From assembly GCA_037045265.1 (NCBI GenBank), contig JBAOHV010000016.1:496001-560000 (forward strand): a DNA stretch of 64,000 bases, given 5' to 3'. Every line of letters begins with the position of its first letter. Positions within the stretch are counted from its first letter, which is position 1. The stretch comes from JBAOHV01 sp037045265 (GTDB taxonomy: Bacteria > Actinomycetota > Acidimicrobiia > Acidimicrobiales > Microtrichaceae). This document shows, piece by piece, positions 27,524 through 36,420 of this stretch. The notes under the pieces were generated by a model. The model made no database searches. It had not been told where the DNA came from and saw only the letters and a program-made list of their open reading frames with translations. Made by a program: the position numbers and the translations under genes.

Positions 27524-29714
27524 GCGGACCCTCGGCCAGCATTCGGGTCACCTCTTCGGCGGGTACGGGTCGGGCGAAGAGGTAGCCCTGCGCGTGGCGA
27601 CAACCGAGGGCGCGAACGCATCGGCCTGGGCGGCCACCTCGACCCCTTCGGCGGTGACCACCATGCCCAGAGCCCGGGCCAGGTCGATGACTGTGCGGAC
27701 GATCGCTGTGTCGTGCACGTCTCCAGGCAGTCCGGTGACGAAACACCTGTCGATCTTGAGCACGTCGAGCGGGAACATCTTCAGGTACGACAACGACGAG
27801 TAGCCCGTCCCGAAGTCGTCGATCGCCAGCTCCACCCCGAGCGCGTCGAGCCGGTTCAGGCTCGCAGCCGCGAGGTCGGGCTGGTTCATCAGCGCCGTCT
27901 CCGTCACCTCGAGACAGAGCCGCTCCGGCGCCAGGCCCGAGGATCGGAGCGCCTCGGCGACCTGGTCGACCAGGTCGGGGCGATCGAGTTGACGGGCCGC
28001 CAGATTCACCCGGATCACGAACGGCGAATCAGGGAGCGCCTCACACCAGCGCACGGCTTGTCTGCACGCCGTCTGGAGCACCCATCGTCCGACCTGTTCG
28101 ATGAGCCCGGTCGCCTCGATCGTCTCGATGAACACGGCGGCAGGAACGAGCTCTCCGCCCCTGCGCCAGCGCAGCAGCGCCTCCGCTCCCAGGACCTGTC
28201 CGGACACCAGGTCGAACTCGGGTTGGTAGTGCACCTCGAACTCACCGCGGTCGAGGGCGGATCGCAGCTGCTGATCGAGCTCCAGCCGCCGGGCGAGCTC
28301 CTCTTCGAGCGCTTCGTCGAAAGTCGTCTGGCGGGAGCGACCGTCCTCCTTGGAACGGAACATGGCTGCACCCGCTCGACGCACGAGCTCCTGGGGGTCC
28401 AGGTCGGGATCGTTGGTGCCGGCGATGCCGCAGCTGACAGTGAGCAGGTGCGATCGGCCCAGGAACCTGAAGGGTTCGGCCATGGTGTCGCGTAGGCGTT
28501 CGCACACCGCCTCGGCGTCCGGTTCGTCGGGCCCTTGCGCCAGGAGCACCGCGAACGCGTCGCCGCCGAGCCTGGCAACCGTGTCGGTGGGACGGACCGA
28601 AGCAGCGAGACGCTCTCCGACCGATCGCAACAGGGCATCGCCGGCCACGTTCCCCAGCGAATCGTTGACGACCTTGAACTGGTCGATGTCGACCATGACG
28701 ACTGCCACCCGTCCTTGTGTCTCGTCGCGGAGCTCGGCCAGATCGAGCGACAGCGCCCGCAGCAGACCGTCGCGGTTCGCAAGACCGGTCAGCTCGTCGT
28801 GAACGGCCCGATGTGCGAGCCGTTCCTCGACCGAGCCGCGGGCGATCAGCTGAGCTATCGACGCCGACACCAGTCCCAGGAGGGTCAGGTCGTCCTCCGT
28901 CCACTCGGCGAGTCGGGTCATCCAGTCGAACCCGAGCCCGCCCACGGCTTCGCCGTCGATCACCAGCGGGAGCTCCAGGATCGAGAGCAGACCTGACTCC
29001 TCGAAGAACGCTCGGTCCACTGCCCAGTCGTCACCCAGCGCGGACACGTCCTTCACCGCGCTGACCCAGTGGGCGTTGTTTCGCTGCGTCGCCGCCGGTG
29101 TGAGGTCCCATGGAACCCCGTTGTAGGTGCCGAGCTCGGGCTCGGTCCCGGGCGCCGTCCACTCGTGGACCATCGTGTCGCATCGTGCTGCGTGGTCGAA
29201 GGAGAGGATGTAGGACCGGTCGGCTCCGAGGTGCATGCCGACCTCTGCCAGACACCACGCGATCGTCTCGGGGATCTGCTCCGGTTGGGCGTCCACCAGA
29301 CGGCGCTGGACACGCTCGACGAGCTGCTCGAGGGCGAGCTTGTGATCGAGTGTCGCCGATGCACCACCGGGGTCGTGGTCGTAGAAGGTGAACACGTGGC
29401 GCAGGTCCCCGGGACCGGGTTGGACCATGGCGCGCAGGGTGCGGGTTCCGTTGCCGGTCATGCAGGTGACGTCGAACCAGGACCCGTCCGTGTCGACCCG
29501 GTCCAGCCGCTCGATGAGCGACATGCCGCCACCGTCACGCAACACGTCGGTGAGCGACGAACCGACCAGCGATCCGCCGCGTCCTGCCGGTCAGCCGTTC
29601 GGCCGCATCGGACACGAACAGGCAACGGAGATGTTCGTCGGCTACGACCACCGCCGTCGGGGCGCGCTGCAACAGCTCGCGCCACGACTCGGCGTTCGGG
29701 CTCAGTGGACTCAC
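27480..29714 (-). CDS. PAS-GAF-GGDEF(degenerate)-EAL protein, two frameshifts
   Basis: A PAS-like start (WRELLQRAPTAVVVADEHLR) from GTG 29714 behind a GGGGA ribosome site leads into the main frame after a shift near 29,581. A GAF-like sensor follows (about 29,320-28,850). The GGDEF domain reads RLGGDAFAVLLAQ, with the catalytic Glu replaced by Ala. The EAL domain has AEALLRWRRG, RVNLAARQL, EVTETALM, AIDDFGTGYSS, LKIDRCF and AEGVEV. A second shift near 27,610 restores the normal tail, LGCRHAQGYLFARPVPAEEV, ending at 27,480. It should be a c-di-GMP phosphodiesterase whose GGDEF part can only bind or regulate. Confidence 0.8.
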
Positions 29715-29793
29715 GCTCCCCTTTCGGGCCGTCAAGCCCTGGACCTGAACAAGCAGCGGGTGACATCGGTTCACGCGTGGAGGCCGAGGACGG

Positions 29794-30597
29794 TCAGTGC
29801 CCCAGAAGTAGTCGCTCCAGCACCATGGCCACACCGTCGTCGTCGTTCGATGCAGTCACCTCGTCGGCCACTCCGAGCAGCGACGGATGCGCGTTGGCCA
29901 CAGCGACTCCCCTCCCGGCCCAGCGCAGCAGCTCCAGGTCGTTGGGCATGTCACCGAACGCGACGACGTCCCCCGCGGCGATTCCCGAGTCGATCAGAAG
30001 TGACTCGACAGCGGCGGCCTTGTGGACCTGGGGGTGTGAGATCTCGAGGAAGGTCTCGTCGACCGAGTGGGTGACCGCTCCCCTGACTCCGACCACCGAG
30101 GCGACGGCCTGTGCGATTCCGGGAGCTGCACCGGGGAGTCGGACGATGAGCTTGAGCGCGCCGACGCCGAGGAAATCACGGATCGGCCCGATCTGCAGTC
30201 CGGGTACGTTCCATCCGTCGCCTCCGGGGGACGGCAGGCCCCGGATGGTGACGTCCGCTGCGAAGTCGAAGCCCTGCTCCACCCCCATGACGGCGTGCGG
30301 GAACGCGTCGAGCAGTTCGTCGACGAGCTCGACGAGCACGTCCGGGGAGAGCTCGGTCCTACGGACCAGCTCGTGGCGTTCCGGGTCGTAGACGGCCGCC
30401 CCGTTGGCGCACACCACCAGGCCCCGCTCGCCGAGCTGCTCCACGATCGGCGCGATCCATCGCGGTGGGCGCCCGGTGGCGATCACCACACGCAGGCCCA
30501 GGTCCTCGACACCGAGAACCGCGCTGCGCGTCCGGTCAGAGAGTGTTCCGTCGGAGCGCAGCAGGGTTCCGTCCAGGTCGGTGGCCACCGCCCTCAC
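29794..30597 (-). CDS. HAD hydrolase, Cof/SupH type
   Basis: VATDLDGTLLRSDGTLSDRT gives motif I with both Asp, VIATGRPPRW gives motif II, LKLIVRLPG and SHPQVHKAAAVESLL give the Lys region, and VVAFGDMPNDLELLRWAG gives motif IV. The cap between is the C2 type of sugar-phosphate and FMN phosphatases. The open frame reaches 30678, but GTG 30597 has a purine-rich ribosome site and a family-like first residue. It also leaves the inverted repeats upstream of ahpC outside coding DNA. About 267 residues. Substrate unknown. Confidence 0.82.
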   Translation of the reverse strand: MRAVATDLDGTLLRSDGTLSDRTRSAVLGVEDLGLRVVIATGRPPRWIAPIVEQLGERGLVVCANGAAVYDPERHELVRRTELSPDVLVELVDELLDAFPHAVMGVEQGFDFAADVTIRGLPSPGGDGWNVPGLQIGPIRDFLGVGALKLIVRLPGAAPGIAQAVASVVGVRGAVTHSVDETFLEISHPQVHKAAAVESLLIDSGIAAGDVVAFGDMPNDLELLRWAGRGVAVANAHPSLLGVADEVTASNDDDGVAMVLERLLLGH

Positions 30598-30631
30598 TTC
30601 ACCGCTTCCATCGACTGCATCTATTGGCTCG

Positions 30632-30671
30632 ATCGAAACGTTCGATGCGCTATGCATATCAGACTCTGATA
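30632..30671. promoter_or_regulatory. Inverted repeats upstream of ahpC, candidate OxyR site
   Basis: Two inverted repeats lie between the HAD gene and ahpC: ATCGAA-ACG-TTCGAT at 30632-30646 and TATCAGA-C-TCTGATA at 30657-30671, with centres 25 bases apart. With oxyR two genes downstream, an OxyR tetramer site is the natural reading. The spacing is a little longer than the classical about-22-base arrangement, and the match to the consensus is loose. Confidence 0.45.
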
Positions 30672-30717
30672 CATTCATATGCGTTCCCTATTGAACTACT
30701 TCCAGAGGTGAGACTGA

Positions 30718-31281
30718 ATGTCCCTGGTCAACTCCGAGATCAAGCCCTTCACGGCACAGGCCTTCCGCAACGGTGAGTTCGTCACCGTCTCCGACGAGGA
30801 CCTCAAGGGGGGATGGAGCATCATGTTCTTCTACCCCGCCGACTTCACGTTCGTGTGTCCCACCGAGCTCGGCGACATGGCCGACAACTACGACGAGTTC
30901 AAGAAGCTCGGCGTCGAGGTCTACTCGGTGTCCACCGACACCCACTTCACCCACAAGGCTTGGCACGACACCTCCGACACGATCGGCAAGATCACCTACC
31001 CGATGATCGCCGACCCGACCCTTCAGATCAGCACCGACTTCGAGGTGCTCCGTGAAGGTCAGGGCCTCGCAGACCGCGGCACCTTCCTGATCGACCCCGA
31101 CGGTGTCATCCAGTTCATGGAGGTCACCGCAGAAGGCATCGGCCGCAACGCATCCGAGCTGCTCCGCAAGGTGAAGGCCGCCCAGTACGTGCGTTCGCAC
31201 CCGGGCGAGGTCTGCCCCGCCAAGTGGGAAGAGGGCGCGGACACCCTGGCCCCCGGCCTGGATCTGGTCGGCAAGATCTGA
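30718..31281 (+). CDS. ahpC: Alkyl hydroperoxide reductase subunit C (2-Cys peroxiredoxin)
   Basis: The protein has 187 residues. FYPADFTFVCPTELGDMADN places the peroxidatic Cys at 47, and SHPGEVCPAKWEEGADTLAP places the resolving Cys at 166, matching the 46/165 pair of enterobacterial AhpC. It reduces H2O2, organic hydroperoxides and peroxynitrite in the cytoplasm. The product accepts electrons from AhpF, encoded 114 bases downstream. A long GC hairpin lies between them. The third gene is oxyR, so the three form one peroxide-response unit. Confidence 0.95.
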   Translation: MSLVNSEIKPFTAQAFRNGEFVTVSDEDLKGGWSIMFFYPADFTFVCPTELGDMADNYDEFKKLGVEVYSVSTDTHFTHKAWHDTSDTIGKITYPMIADPTLQISTDFEVLREGQGLADRGTFLIDPDGVIQFMEVTAEGIGRNASELLRKVKAAQYVRSHPGEVCPAKWEEGADTLAPGLDLVGKI

Positions 31282-31289
31282 TCCACCAC

Positions 31290-31338
31290 GGTGCGGGGCC
31301 GGGGCCTCCCTCTCCCTCCCTCCCCCCGGCCCCGCACC
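31290..31338. other. Intercistronic hairpin between ahpC and ahpF
   Basis: GGTGCGGGGCCGGGG (31290-31304) pairs perfectly with CCCCGGCCCCGCACC (31324-31338), giving a 15-bp all-but-uniform GC stem with a 19-base pyrimidine loop. No T-run follows on the plus strand. It is therefore more likely an RNA-processing or attenuating structure that sets ahpC above ahpF than a simple terminator. Confidence 0.7.
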
Positions 31339-31395
31339 ACCACTTCCCCCGAATCCACCACACCCCCCAACCGCTCTCACCGCACGGAGGTCCCG

Positions 31396-33009
31396 ATGCT
31401 CGATCCACAGCTCGCCGAACAACTCGAGGGCCACCTCGCCCGCCTCGTGGCGCCGATCGTGCTCGCCACTTCGCTGGACGACGGTGCCAAGTCCCTCGAG
31501 CTCGCTGAACTGCTCGACGAGATCGCTGCCATGAGCGACAAGATCACCGTCGAGCGCCGTGACGACGACGAACGGCGACCGTCCTTCGCCATCGAGCGGA
31601 CAGGCACCGATGTCAGCGTCCGCTTCGCCGGCATCCCCATGGGCCACGAGTTCACCTCGTTGGTACTGGCACTGCTCCAGGTCGGCGGCCACCCCTCCAC
31701 CGCGAACCCCGACACGCTCGAGCAGATCCGCAACCTGGACGGCGAGTACCACTTCGAGACCTACTTCTCGCTCACCTGCCAGAACTGCCCCGATGTGGTC
31801 CAGGGCCTGAACCTGATGAGCATCATCAACCCCAGGATCCACCACACGGCAATCGACGGCGCCCTGTTCACCGACGAGGTCGACGAACGCCAGGTCATGG
31901 CGGTGCCATCGGTCTTCATGAACGGCGAGATGTGGGGTTCCGGGCGCATGTCGCTCGAGGAGCTCGTATCCAAGCTCGACTCGGGCATGGCAGAACGCGA
32001 AGCCGCCCGACTGGCGGACGAGGACCCCTACGACGTGCTGATAGTCGGCGGTGGACCAGCAGGCGCGGCCGCCGCGGTCTACGCGGCCCGCAAGGGCATC
32101 CGCACCGGTGTCGTGGCCGAACGCTTCGGCGGCCAGGTGCTCGACACCATGGCGATCGAGAACTTCATCTCGGTTCCCTACACCGAGGGACCCAAGCTCG
32201 TCACCGCCCTCGAGCAGCACGTCCGCGAGTACGACGTCGACGTCGTCAACCTCCAACGCGCCGCCGAGCTGGTCCCGGCCGAGCGCAGCGCATCGGGCAA
32301 CATCGAGGTCCGCCTCGACAGCGGCGCGACGCTCGAAGCGCGCTCGGTCGTGCTGGCCACCGGAGCCCGCTGGCGTTCCATGAACGTGCCGGGCGAGCAG
32401 GAGTACCGCACCAAGGGCGTCGCCTACTGCCCGCACTGCGACGGCCCGCTCTACAAGGGCAAGCGCGTCGCGGTCATCGGCGGTGGCAACTCCGGCGTGG
32501 AAGCGGCGATCGACCTGGCGGGTGTCGTGTCCCACGTCACGCTCATCGAGTTCGACCACCAGCTCCGGGCCGACGACGTGCTCCAGCGCAAGCTGCGCAG
32601 TCTGGCGAACGTCGACATCGTCGTCAGCGCCCTGACGACGATGGTCCTCGGCGACGGTGAGAAGGTGTCCGGTCTGACCTACACCGACCGCACCACCGAC
32701 GAGTCCCATCAGGTCGACCTGGAAGGGATCTTCGTCCAGATCGGCCTGCTGCCCAACAGCGAGTGGCTCGACGGCAGCGTCCAGCTCTCCCCCAGGGGTG
32801 AGGTGGTCGTCGACGAGCGCGGCGCAACATCGGCCGCGGGTGTCTTCGCAGCCGGCGACGTGACGACAGTGCCCTACAAGCAGATCGTGATCGCAATGGG
32901 CACCGGCGCCACCGCAGCGCTGTCGGCGTTCGACCACCTGATCCGTACCAGTGCACCTGCCGAGGACCCGGGCGAGTCCGACCCGCGTCAGGAGCCAGCG
33001 CTCGTCTGA
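31396..33009 (+). CDS. ahpF: Alkyl hydroperoxide reductase subunit F
   Basis: The protein has 537 residues from ATG 31396, behind CGGAGG. The N-terminal twin-thioredoxin part has CQNC at 128-131. The flavoprotein part has VLIVGGGPAGAAAAVYAARK (FAD), CPHC at 345-348, VAVIGGGNSGVEAAIDLAG (NADH) and GVFAAGDVTTVPYKQI. Both redox centres sit where they do in the Escherichia coli enzyme. It passes electrons from NAD(P)H to AhpC. Together with ahpC and oxyR this is a complete peroxide defence locus. Confidence 0.95.
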   Translation: MLDPQLAEQLEGHLARLVAPIVLATSLDDGAKSLELAELLDEIAAMSDKITVERRDDDERRPSFAIERTGTDVSVRFAGIPMGHEFTSLVLALLQVGGHPSTANPDTLEQIRNLDGEYHFETYFSLTCQNCPDVVQGLNLMSIINPRIHHTAIDGALFTDEVDERQVMAVPSVFMNGEMWGSGRMSLEELVSKLDSGMAEREAARLADEDPYDVLIVGGGPAGAAAAVYAARKGIRTGVVAERFGGQVLDTMAIENFISVPYTEGPKLVTALEQHVREYDVDVVNLQRAAELVPAERSASGNIEVRLDSGATLEARSVVLATGARWRSMNVPGEQEYRTKGVAYCPHCDGPLYKGKRVAVIGGGNSGVEAAIDLAGVVSHVTLIEFDHQLRADDVLQRKLRSLANVDIVVSALTTMVLGDGEKVSGLTYTDRTTDESHQVDLEGIFVQIGLLPNSEWLDGSVQLSPRGEVVVDERGATSAAGVFAAGDVTTVPYKQIVIAMGTGATAALSAFDHLIRTSAPAEDPGESDPRQEPALV

Positions 33010-33023
33010 GCGCCTGCCGACCG

Positions 33024-33932
33024 ATGAACCTCCAGGACCTTCGCTACCTGGTCGCAGTCGCGGATCACCGCCACTTCGGCCGTGCAGCTGAGGCCTGCTT
33101 CGTCAGTCAGCCGACCCTGTCGACGCAGATCAAGAAGCTCGAGCGTGAGCTCGGTGTCGAGCTGGTCGAGCGCAACCCTCGCCACATCATGTTGACCACC
33201 GTCGGCGAAGCCGTGGTGGAGCGGGCCCGGGTGGTGCTGCGCGAGACCGACGCCATCAGTGACGTGGCCCGGCGAGCGTCCGATCCGGAGGCAGGAAGCC
33301 TCCGGATCGGGCTGTTCCCCACGCTCGCGCCCTACCTGCTCCCTCATGTCGTGCCGGCGTTGCACGAACGGTTCCCCAAGATCGAGCTGCTCTTGGTCGA
33401 GGAGAAGAGCGCTGTCGTGCACGAACAGCTGCGCGACGGCCGGCTCGATGTCGGGTTGCTCGCGCTGCCGGTGCACGACGATCGACTCGAATGCGTGGAG
33501 CTCTTCGTGGAGGACTTCGTGCTGGCCGTGCCGACCGACCATCGCCTGACGGCACTGCCCGGGCCGATCAGGACGTCGGAGCTCGCCGGCGAGAACGTCC
33601 TCCTCCTCGAGGAGGGTCACTGCCTGCGTGACCAGGCGCTGTCGGTGTGCCGACTTGCCGGCGCCGACGAGCGGGTCGGCTTCCGCGCCACGAGCCTGGA
33701 GACGCTGCGCCAGATGGTCGCGGCAGGGGTCGGGGTCACCCTCCTGCCCGAGCTGGCCGTGACACCTCCGGTGCCGAGCTCATCCGAGATCACCCTCCTG
33801 CGCTTCGACGATCCTGTACCGAACCGTCACATCGCCATGTTCTGGCGTCCCACCAGCGTCTACTCCGACGTGTTGTCCCAGGTCGCCGAGGAGATCCGCT
33901 CGATCGTGAGGGCGCGCCATCTCGTTGGTTGA
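33024..33932 (+). CDS. oxyR: OxyR, LysR-type peroxide sensor
   Basis: The protein has 302 residues. The N-terminal LysR helix-turn-helix (AVADHRHFGRAAEACFVSQP then TLSTQIKKLE) is followed by the effector domain. EEGHCLRDQALSVC carries Cys200 and Cys209, nine residues apart like the redox pair C199/C208 of E. coli OxyR, so the peroxide switch looks functional. It starts 14 bases after ahpF and is probably in the same transcript, unlike the divergent arrangement in many actinobacteria. Confidence 0.93.
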   Translation: MNLQDLRYLVAVADHRHFGRAAEACFVSQPTLSTQIKKLERELGVELVERNPRHIMLTTVGEAVVERARVVLRETDAISDVARRASDPEAGSLRIGLFPTLAPYLLPHVVPALHERFPKIELLLVEEKSAVVHEQLRDGRLDVGLLALPVHDDRLECVELFVEDFVLAVPTDHRLTALPGPIRTSELAGENVLLLEEGHCLRDQALSVCRLAGADERVGFRATSLETLRQMVAAGVGVTLLPELAVTPPVPSSSEITLLRFDDPVPNRHIAMFWRPTSVYSDVLSQVAEEIRSIVRARHLVG

Positions 33933-33971
33933 CGGGCCTGGCGGGTTGAATCTGGCGGGTTGACGACTGGG

Positions 33972-34073
33972 TCAGATGACCGAGAACGCAGCGATCGCGA
34001 TCAGCAGCACGACGACACCGATCATCAGCAGTGCCGCAGCGAGCGGTGGGTGGCCCTGACCTTCTTCAGCCAC
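33972..34073 (-). CDS. Small membrane peptide downstream of ric
   Basis: A 33-residue frame from GTG 34073 reads VAEEGQGHPPLAAALLMIGV then VVLLIAIAAFSVI. It is a short polar head and one membrane helix. It overlaps the end of ric by eight bases and shares its strand, so it is probably the last cistron of the rrf2-ferredoxin-ric operon. Function unknown. Confidence 0.45.
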   Translation of the reverse strand: MAEEGQGHPPLAAALLMIGVVVLLIAIAAFSVI

Positions 34074-34795
34074 CGAGAGCCTCCACCGCCGGGAACAGCA
34101 CGTTGTTCTCCTTGTGCACGTGCAGGTGGGTGTCCGCCTCGAGCTGGGACAGACCCTGGTAGAGGGCCTGGTAGCTACCACAAGCATCTCCCGGCAGAGC
34201 GAAGTCGAGCGAGTCGGAGCGCAGCTTGGCGAGCAGCTCGCCGGTGTGATCGTGCTCCGTGCGCATCACCTGGATCGGAGCCGTCAACGGTGCCGAAGGG
34301 GTCTCGCCCGCGGCCACGGCCGCGGCGAGCTCACGGATCAGGGGGAACAGGACCCGCTCCTCCTTGGCCAGGTGCGGGTCGAGGTCATCGACCAGTCGCG
34401 CGCACGTCCGCGCGCACGGCTATGAGCTCTGGATGGCGGTCGCCGTGCACCGTCGCGACCTTCTCGGCCAGTGCGTCGAGGCGGGGCAGCTCCTCATGGA
34501 GGTAGGCGTGGTGCACCGCTTCGAGGTGGTCGACCAGCTCGGCCGGGCCCATGGAGGCCCAGTCCGCCTCATCGACGGGGGCTTGCGGCACGGCTTCGAG
34601 GGCTGAGAGCGCTGCCAGGACGGAGTCGACGTTCACACCGTCGGCTCGAGTTGCTTCCTGCAGGGTCCGCTGACCACCGCAGCAGTAGTCGAGCCCGAAG
34701 TACTGCAGCACTGCGGCACTTGCGGGGCGAGCCGTGACGAGGTCGGCCAGCTTGGTACCCAGCGCAGTGGGCGTGTCGGCGGATGTGGTGGTCAT
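34066..34795 (-). CDS. ric: Iron-sulfur cluster repair di-iron protein Ric (YtfE/ScdA), one frameshift
   Basis: The N-terminus (LGTKLADLVTARPASAAVLQ, then YFGLDYCCGGQRTLQEA) is the ScdA_N domain with its CCGG motif. The hemerythrin-like part has LVDHLEAVHHAYLHEELPRL, then HLAKEERVLFPLIRELA, IQVMRTEHDHTGEL and DTHLHVHKENNVLFPAVEAL, supplying the di-iron His and Glu ligands. The frame breaks near 34,400. With one base corrected the protein is about 242 residues, the usual length. Ric repairs Fe-S clusters damaged by nitric oxide or peroxide. Its start overlaps the ferredoxin stop by four bases. Confidence 0.87.
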
Positions 34796-35094
34796 GTCGT
34801 ACCTCCTGTCAGCGCGACCGGCACCTCGCCGACCACGGTTATCACTCCTGCGGGGCACACTGCAGCGCCTCGTCTGGCGTTCTCGGCCAGCTCCGGTGGT
34901 ACCAACACGACGTGGAGCGCGATCTTTCCGTCCTCGTCGAGCGGGTACACGTCGGGTGCCCAGCGATGGCAGTTCCCCCAGCCCTCACAGAGACCTGGAT
35001 GGATCCTGACCTTCAGGGCCATCGGTCCATCCACGCGCTCGCCGGGTCGATCGGTCCTGTCTGTCGTATCGGTCGTGTCTGTCGTGTCGGTCAT
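34792..35094 (-). CDS. Ferredoxin, probably [3Fe-4S]
   Basis: The protein has 100 residues. ALKVRIHPGLCEGWGNCHRW, with CPAGVI near residue 80, gives the Cys pattern C-x5-C...CP, that is three Cys, as in the [3Fe-4S] ferredoxins that serve actinobacterial P450s. The first 20 residues are an odd TDTTDTTDRTDR repeat. The gene overlaps both neighbours by four bases (Rrf2 regulator upstream, ric downstream). It could pass electrons to Ric or to the P450 at 26.3 kb; both are inference. Confidence 0.78.
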   Translation of the reverse strand: MTDTTDTTDTTDRTDRPGERVDGPMALKVRIHPGLCEGWGNCHRWAPDVYPLDEDGKIALHVVLVPPELAENARRGAAVCPAGVITVVGEVPVALTGGTT

Positions 35095-35492
35095 GACGCC
35101 ACCAGGGACGACAGCGGGCTGTCGGCCAACTGCTGGGTGAGCACCGCCCGAGCACGCGCCCAGGGCTGGTGCAGCGCGCAGATGGAGCCGTCGGCGCACT
35201 CGCGGTCCTCCAGCACACAGCGCCCACCCTCGGTAGGGCCCTCGGTCGCCTCGATCACGTCCAGCACGCTCACATCGGCCAGATCTGCGACCAGGGAGTA
35301 GCCGCCGGCGGGACCGGGCTCGGAGCGGACCCAGCCGGCCGCGACCGGCGCGGCCATGGCCTGGGACAGGAAGCCAGGCGTCGTGCCGACCCGCTCAGCC
35401 AGTTCGGCGGACTTGGTCCGCCGACCGAGGCGCTCGAGCTCGAGCAGGGCTCTCGTCGCCAGATCGGTCCTGCGCGTTATCTCCAATCGCAT
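35091..35492 (-). CDS. Rrf2 family iron-sulfur regulator (NsrR/IscR-like)
   Basis: The protein has 133 residues. MRLEITRRTDLATRALLELE followed by KSAELAERVGTTPGFLSQAM is the Rrf2 winged helix-turn-helix. RCVLEDRECADGSIC supplies three Cys at the usual Fe-S ligand spacing. Such proteins read the state of an Fe-S cluster (NO, redox or cluster supply). It heads the operon with ferredoxin and ric, so nitrosative or oxidative damage sensing is the likely role. A 15-base inverted repeat overlaps its start codon. Confidence 0.85.
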   Translation of the reverse strand: MRLEITRRTDLATRALLELERLGRRTKSAELAERVGTTPGFLSQAMAAPVAAGWVRSEPGPAGGYSLVADLADVSVLDVIEATEGPTEGGRCVLEDRECADGSICALHQPWARARAVLTQQLADSPLSSLVAS

Positions 35493-35505
35493 AGTGAAAG
35501 ACTAT
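35491..35505. promoter_or_regulatory. Inverted repeat at the rrf2 start, candidate self-operator
   Basis: ATAGT-GAAAG-ACTAT is a perfect 5-5-5 inverted repeat that overlaps the ATG of the Rrf2 gene. Position and size suit autorepression by the gene product. It is read from sequence only. Confidence 0.5.
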
Positions 35506-35545
35506 ACGACCATCTGGTGTGGACGAGGAACCGACCGCCGAGCGA

Positions 35546-36376
35546 TCAACGAGCGAGCTTCGAGGACACGCCCACCAGACGCTGGGTCACCGCCGCAGGC
35601 AGTCTCGAAAGGCCGTCGAACAGGACGGCATCCGGACCGATGAGCGCTCGGCGCCTGTTGCGCTCCACCGCCGACAGGATCTGGCGTGCCGCCGACTCAG
35701 GGGTCGTGCGGGCGACCATGGCGAACTTCTCGGCAGCGGCCTCGGTGTCACCCCCCAGCGGCGAGGTGTCGGGGTCGAGGCGGGCGTTGCGCACGATGTT
35801 GGTGCGGATCCCCCCAGGGTGGACGGTCGTGGCGGACACGCCGCAGCGCTCGGCATCCAACTCGATCCTCAACGCATCGGTGAAGCCGCGCACGCCGAAC
35901 TTGGCGGCGTTGTAGGCCGACTGGCTGGGGATGGCCATCAGGCCGAACACGCTCGAGATGTTCACGACGTGGCCCTCGCCCGCATCCTTGAGCAGTGGCA
36001 GGAACTCCTTCGTGCCGTACACGACACCCCAGAAGTTCACACCCATCAGCCACTCCATGTCCTCGTACGACATGGACTGGACCGACGTGCTGAGCGCCAC
36101 ACCCGCGTTGTTGACGATGACGTTCACCCGACCGTGGTCCTCGACCACCCTTTCAGCCCAGTCGGCAACCGACGCACGGTCGGAGACGTCGATGACGTCC
36201 GCCGCGACCTTGACCCCCGGACCGTCACATCGACTGGCCGTCTCGGCCAACCCGTCCCCGTCGACGTCACTGATCGACAGGTGCGCCCCGCGCCGGGACA
36301 GCTCGCACGCGAGCGCCCGTCCGATACCCGAACCGGCACCCGTGATCGCCACGACCCGGCCGCGGAACTCCTTCAT
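35546..36376 (-). CDS. SDR family oxidoreductase
   Basis: The protein has 276 residues: GRVVAITGAGSGIGRALACE, IVNNAGVALS, VVNISSVFGLMAIPSQSAYN and AAKFGVRGF, so the Ser-Tyr-Lys triad is present. After the Rossmann core, HPGGIRTNIVRNARL and a tail with PESAARQILSAVERNRRRAL are typical of the actinobacterial group often found near lipid-metabolism genes. It lies on the same strand as the metal-dependent hydrolase, 44 bases downstream of it, so the two may be cotranscribed. Confidence 0.87.
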   Translation of the reverse strand: MKEFRGRVVAITGAGSGIGRALACELSRRGAHLSISDVDGDGLAETASRCDGPGVKVAADVIDVSDRASVADWAERVVEDHGRVNVIVNNAGVALSTSVQSMSYEDMEWLMGVNFWGVVYGTKEFLPLLKDAGEGHVVNISSVFGLMAIPSQSAYNAAKFGVRGFTDALRIELDAERCGVSATTVHPGGIRTNIVRNARLDPDTSPLGGDTEAAAEKFAMVARTTPESAARQILSAVERNRRRALIGPDAVLFDGLSRLPAAVTQRLVGVSSKLAR

Positions 36377-36420
36377 CGCATCTCTCCTCCGCTACGGGTG
36401 CTCGGATCGGCCCTGGATGC

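Noticed and set aside
30688..32937. 749-codon minus-strand frame
   Set aside because: It lies exactly antisense to ahpC-ahpF in GC-rich DNA, with Val/Gly/Asp-rich text and no domain. It is a shadow of the real genes.
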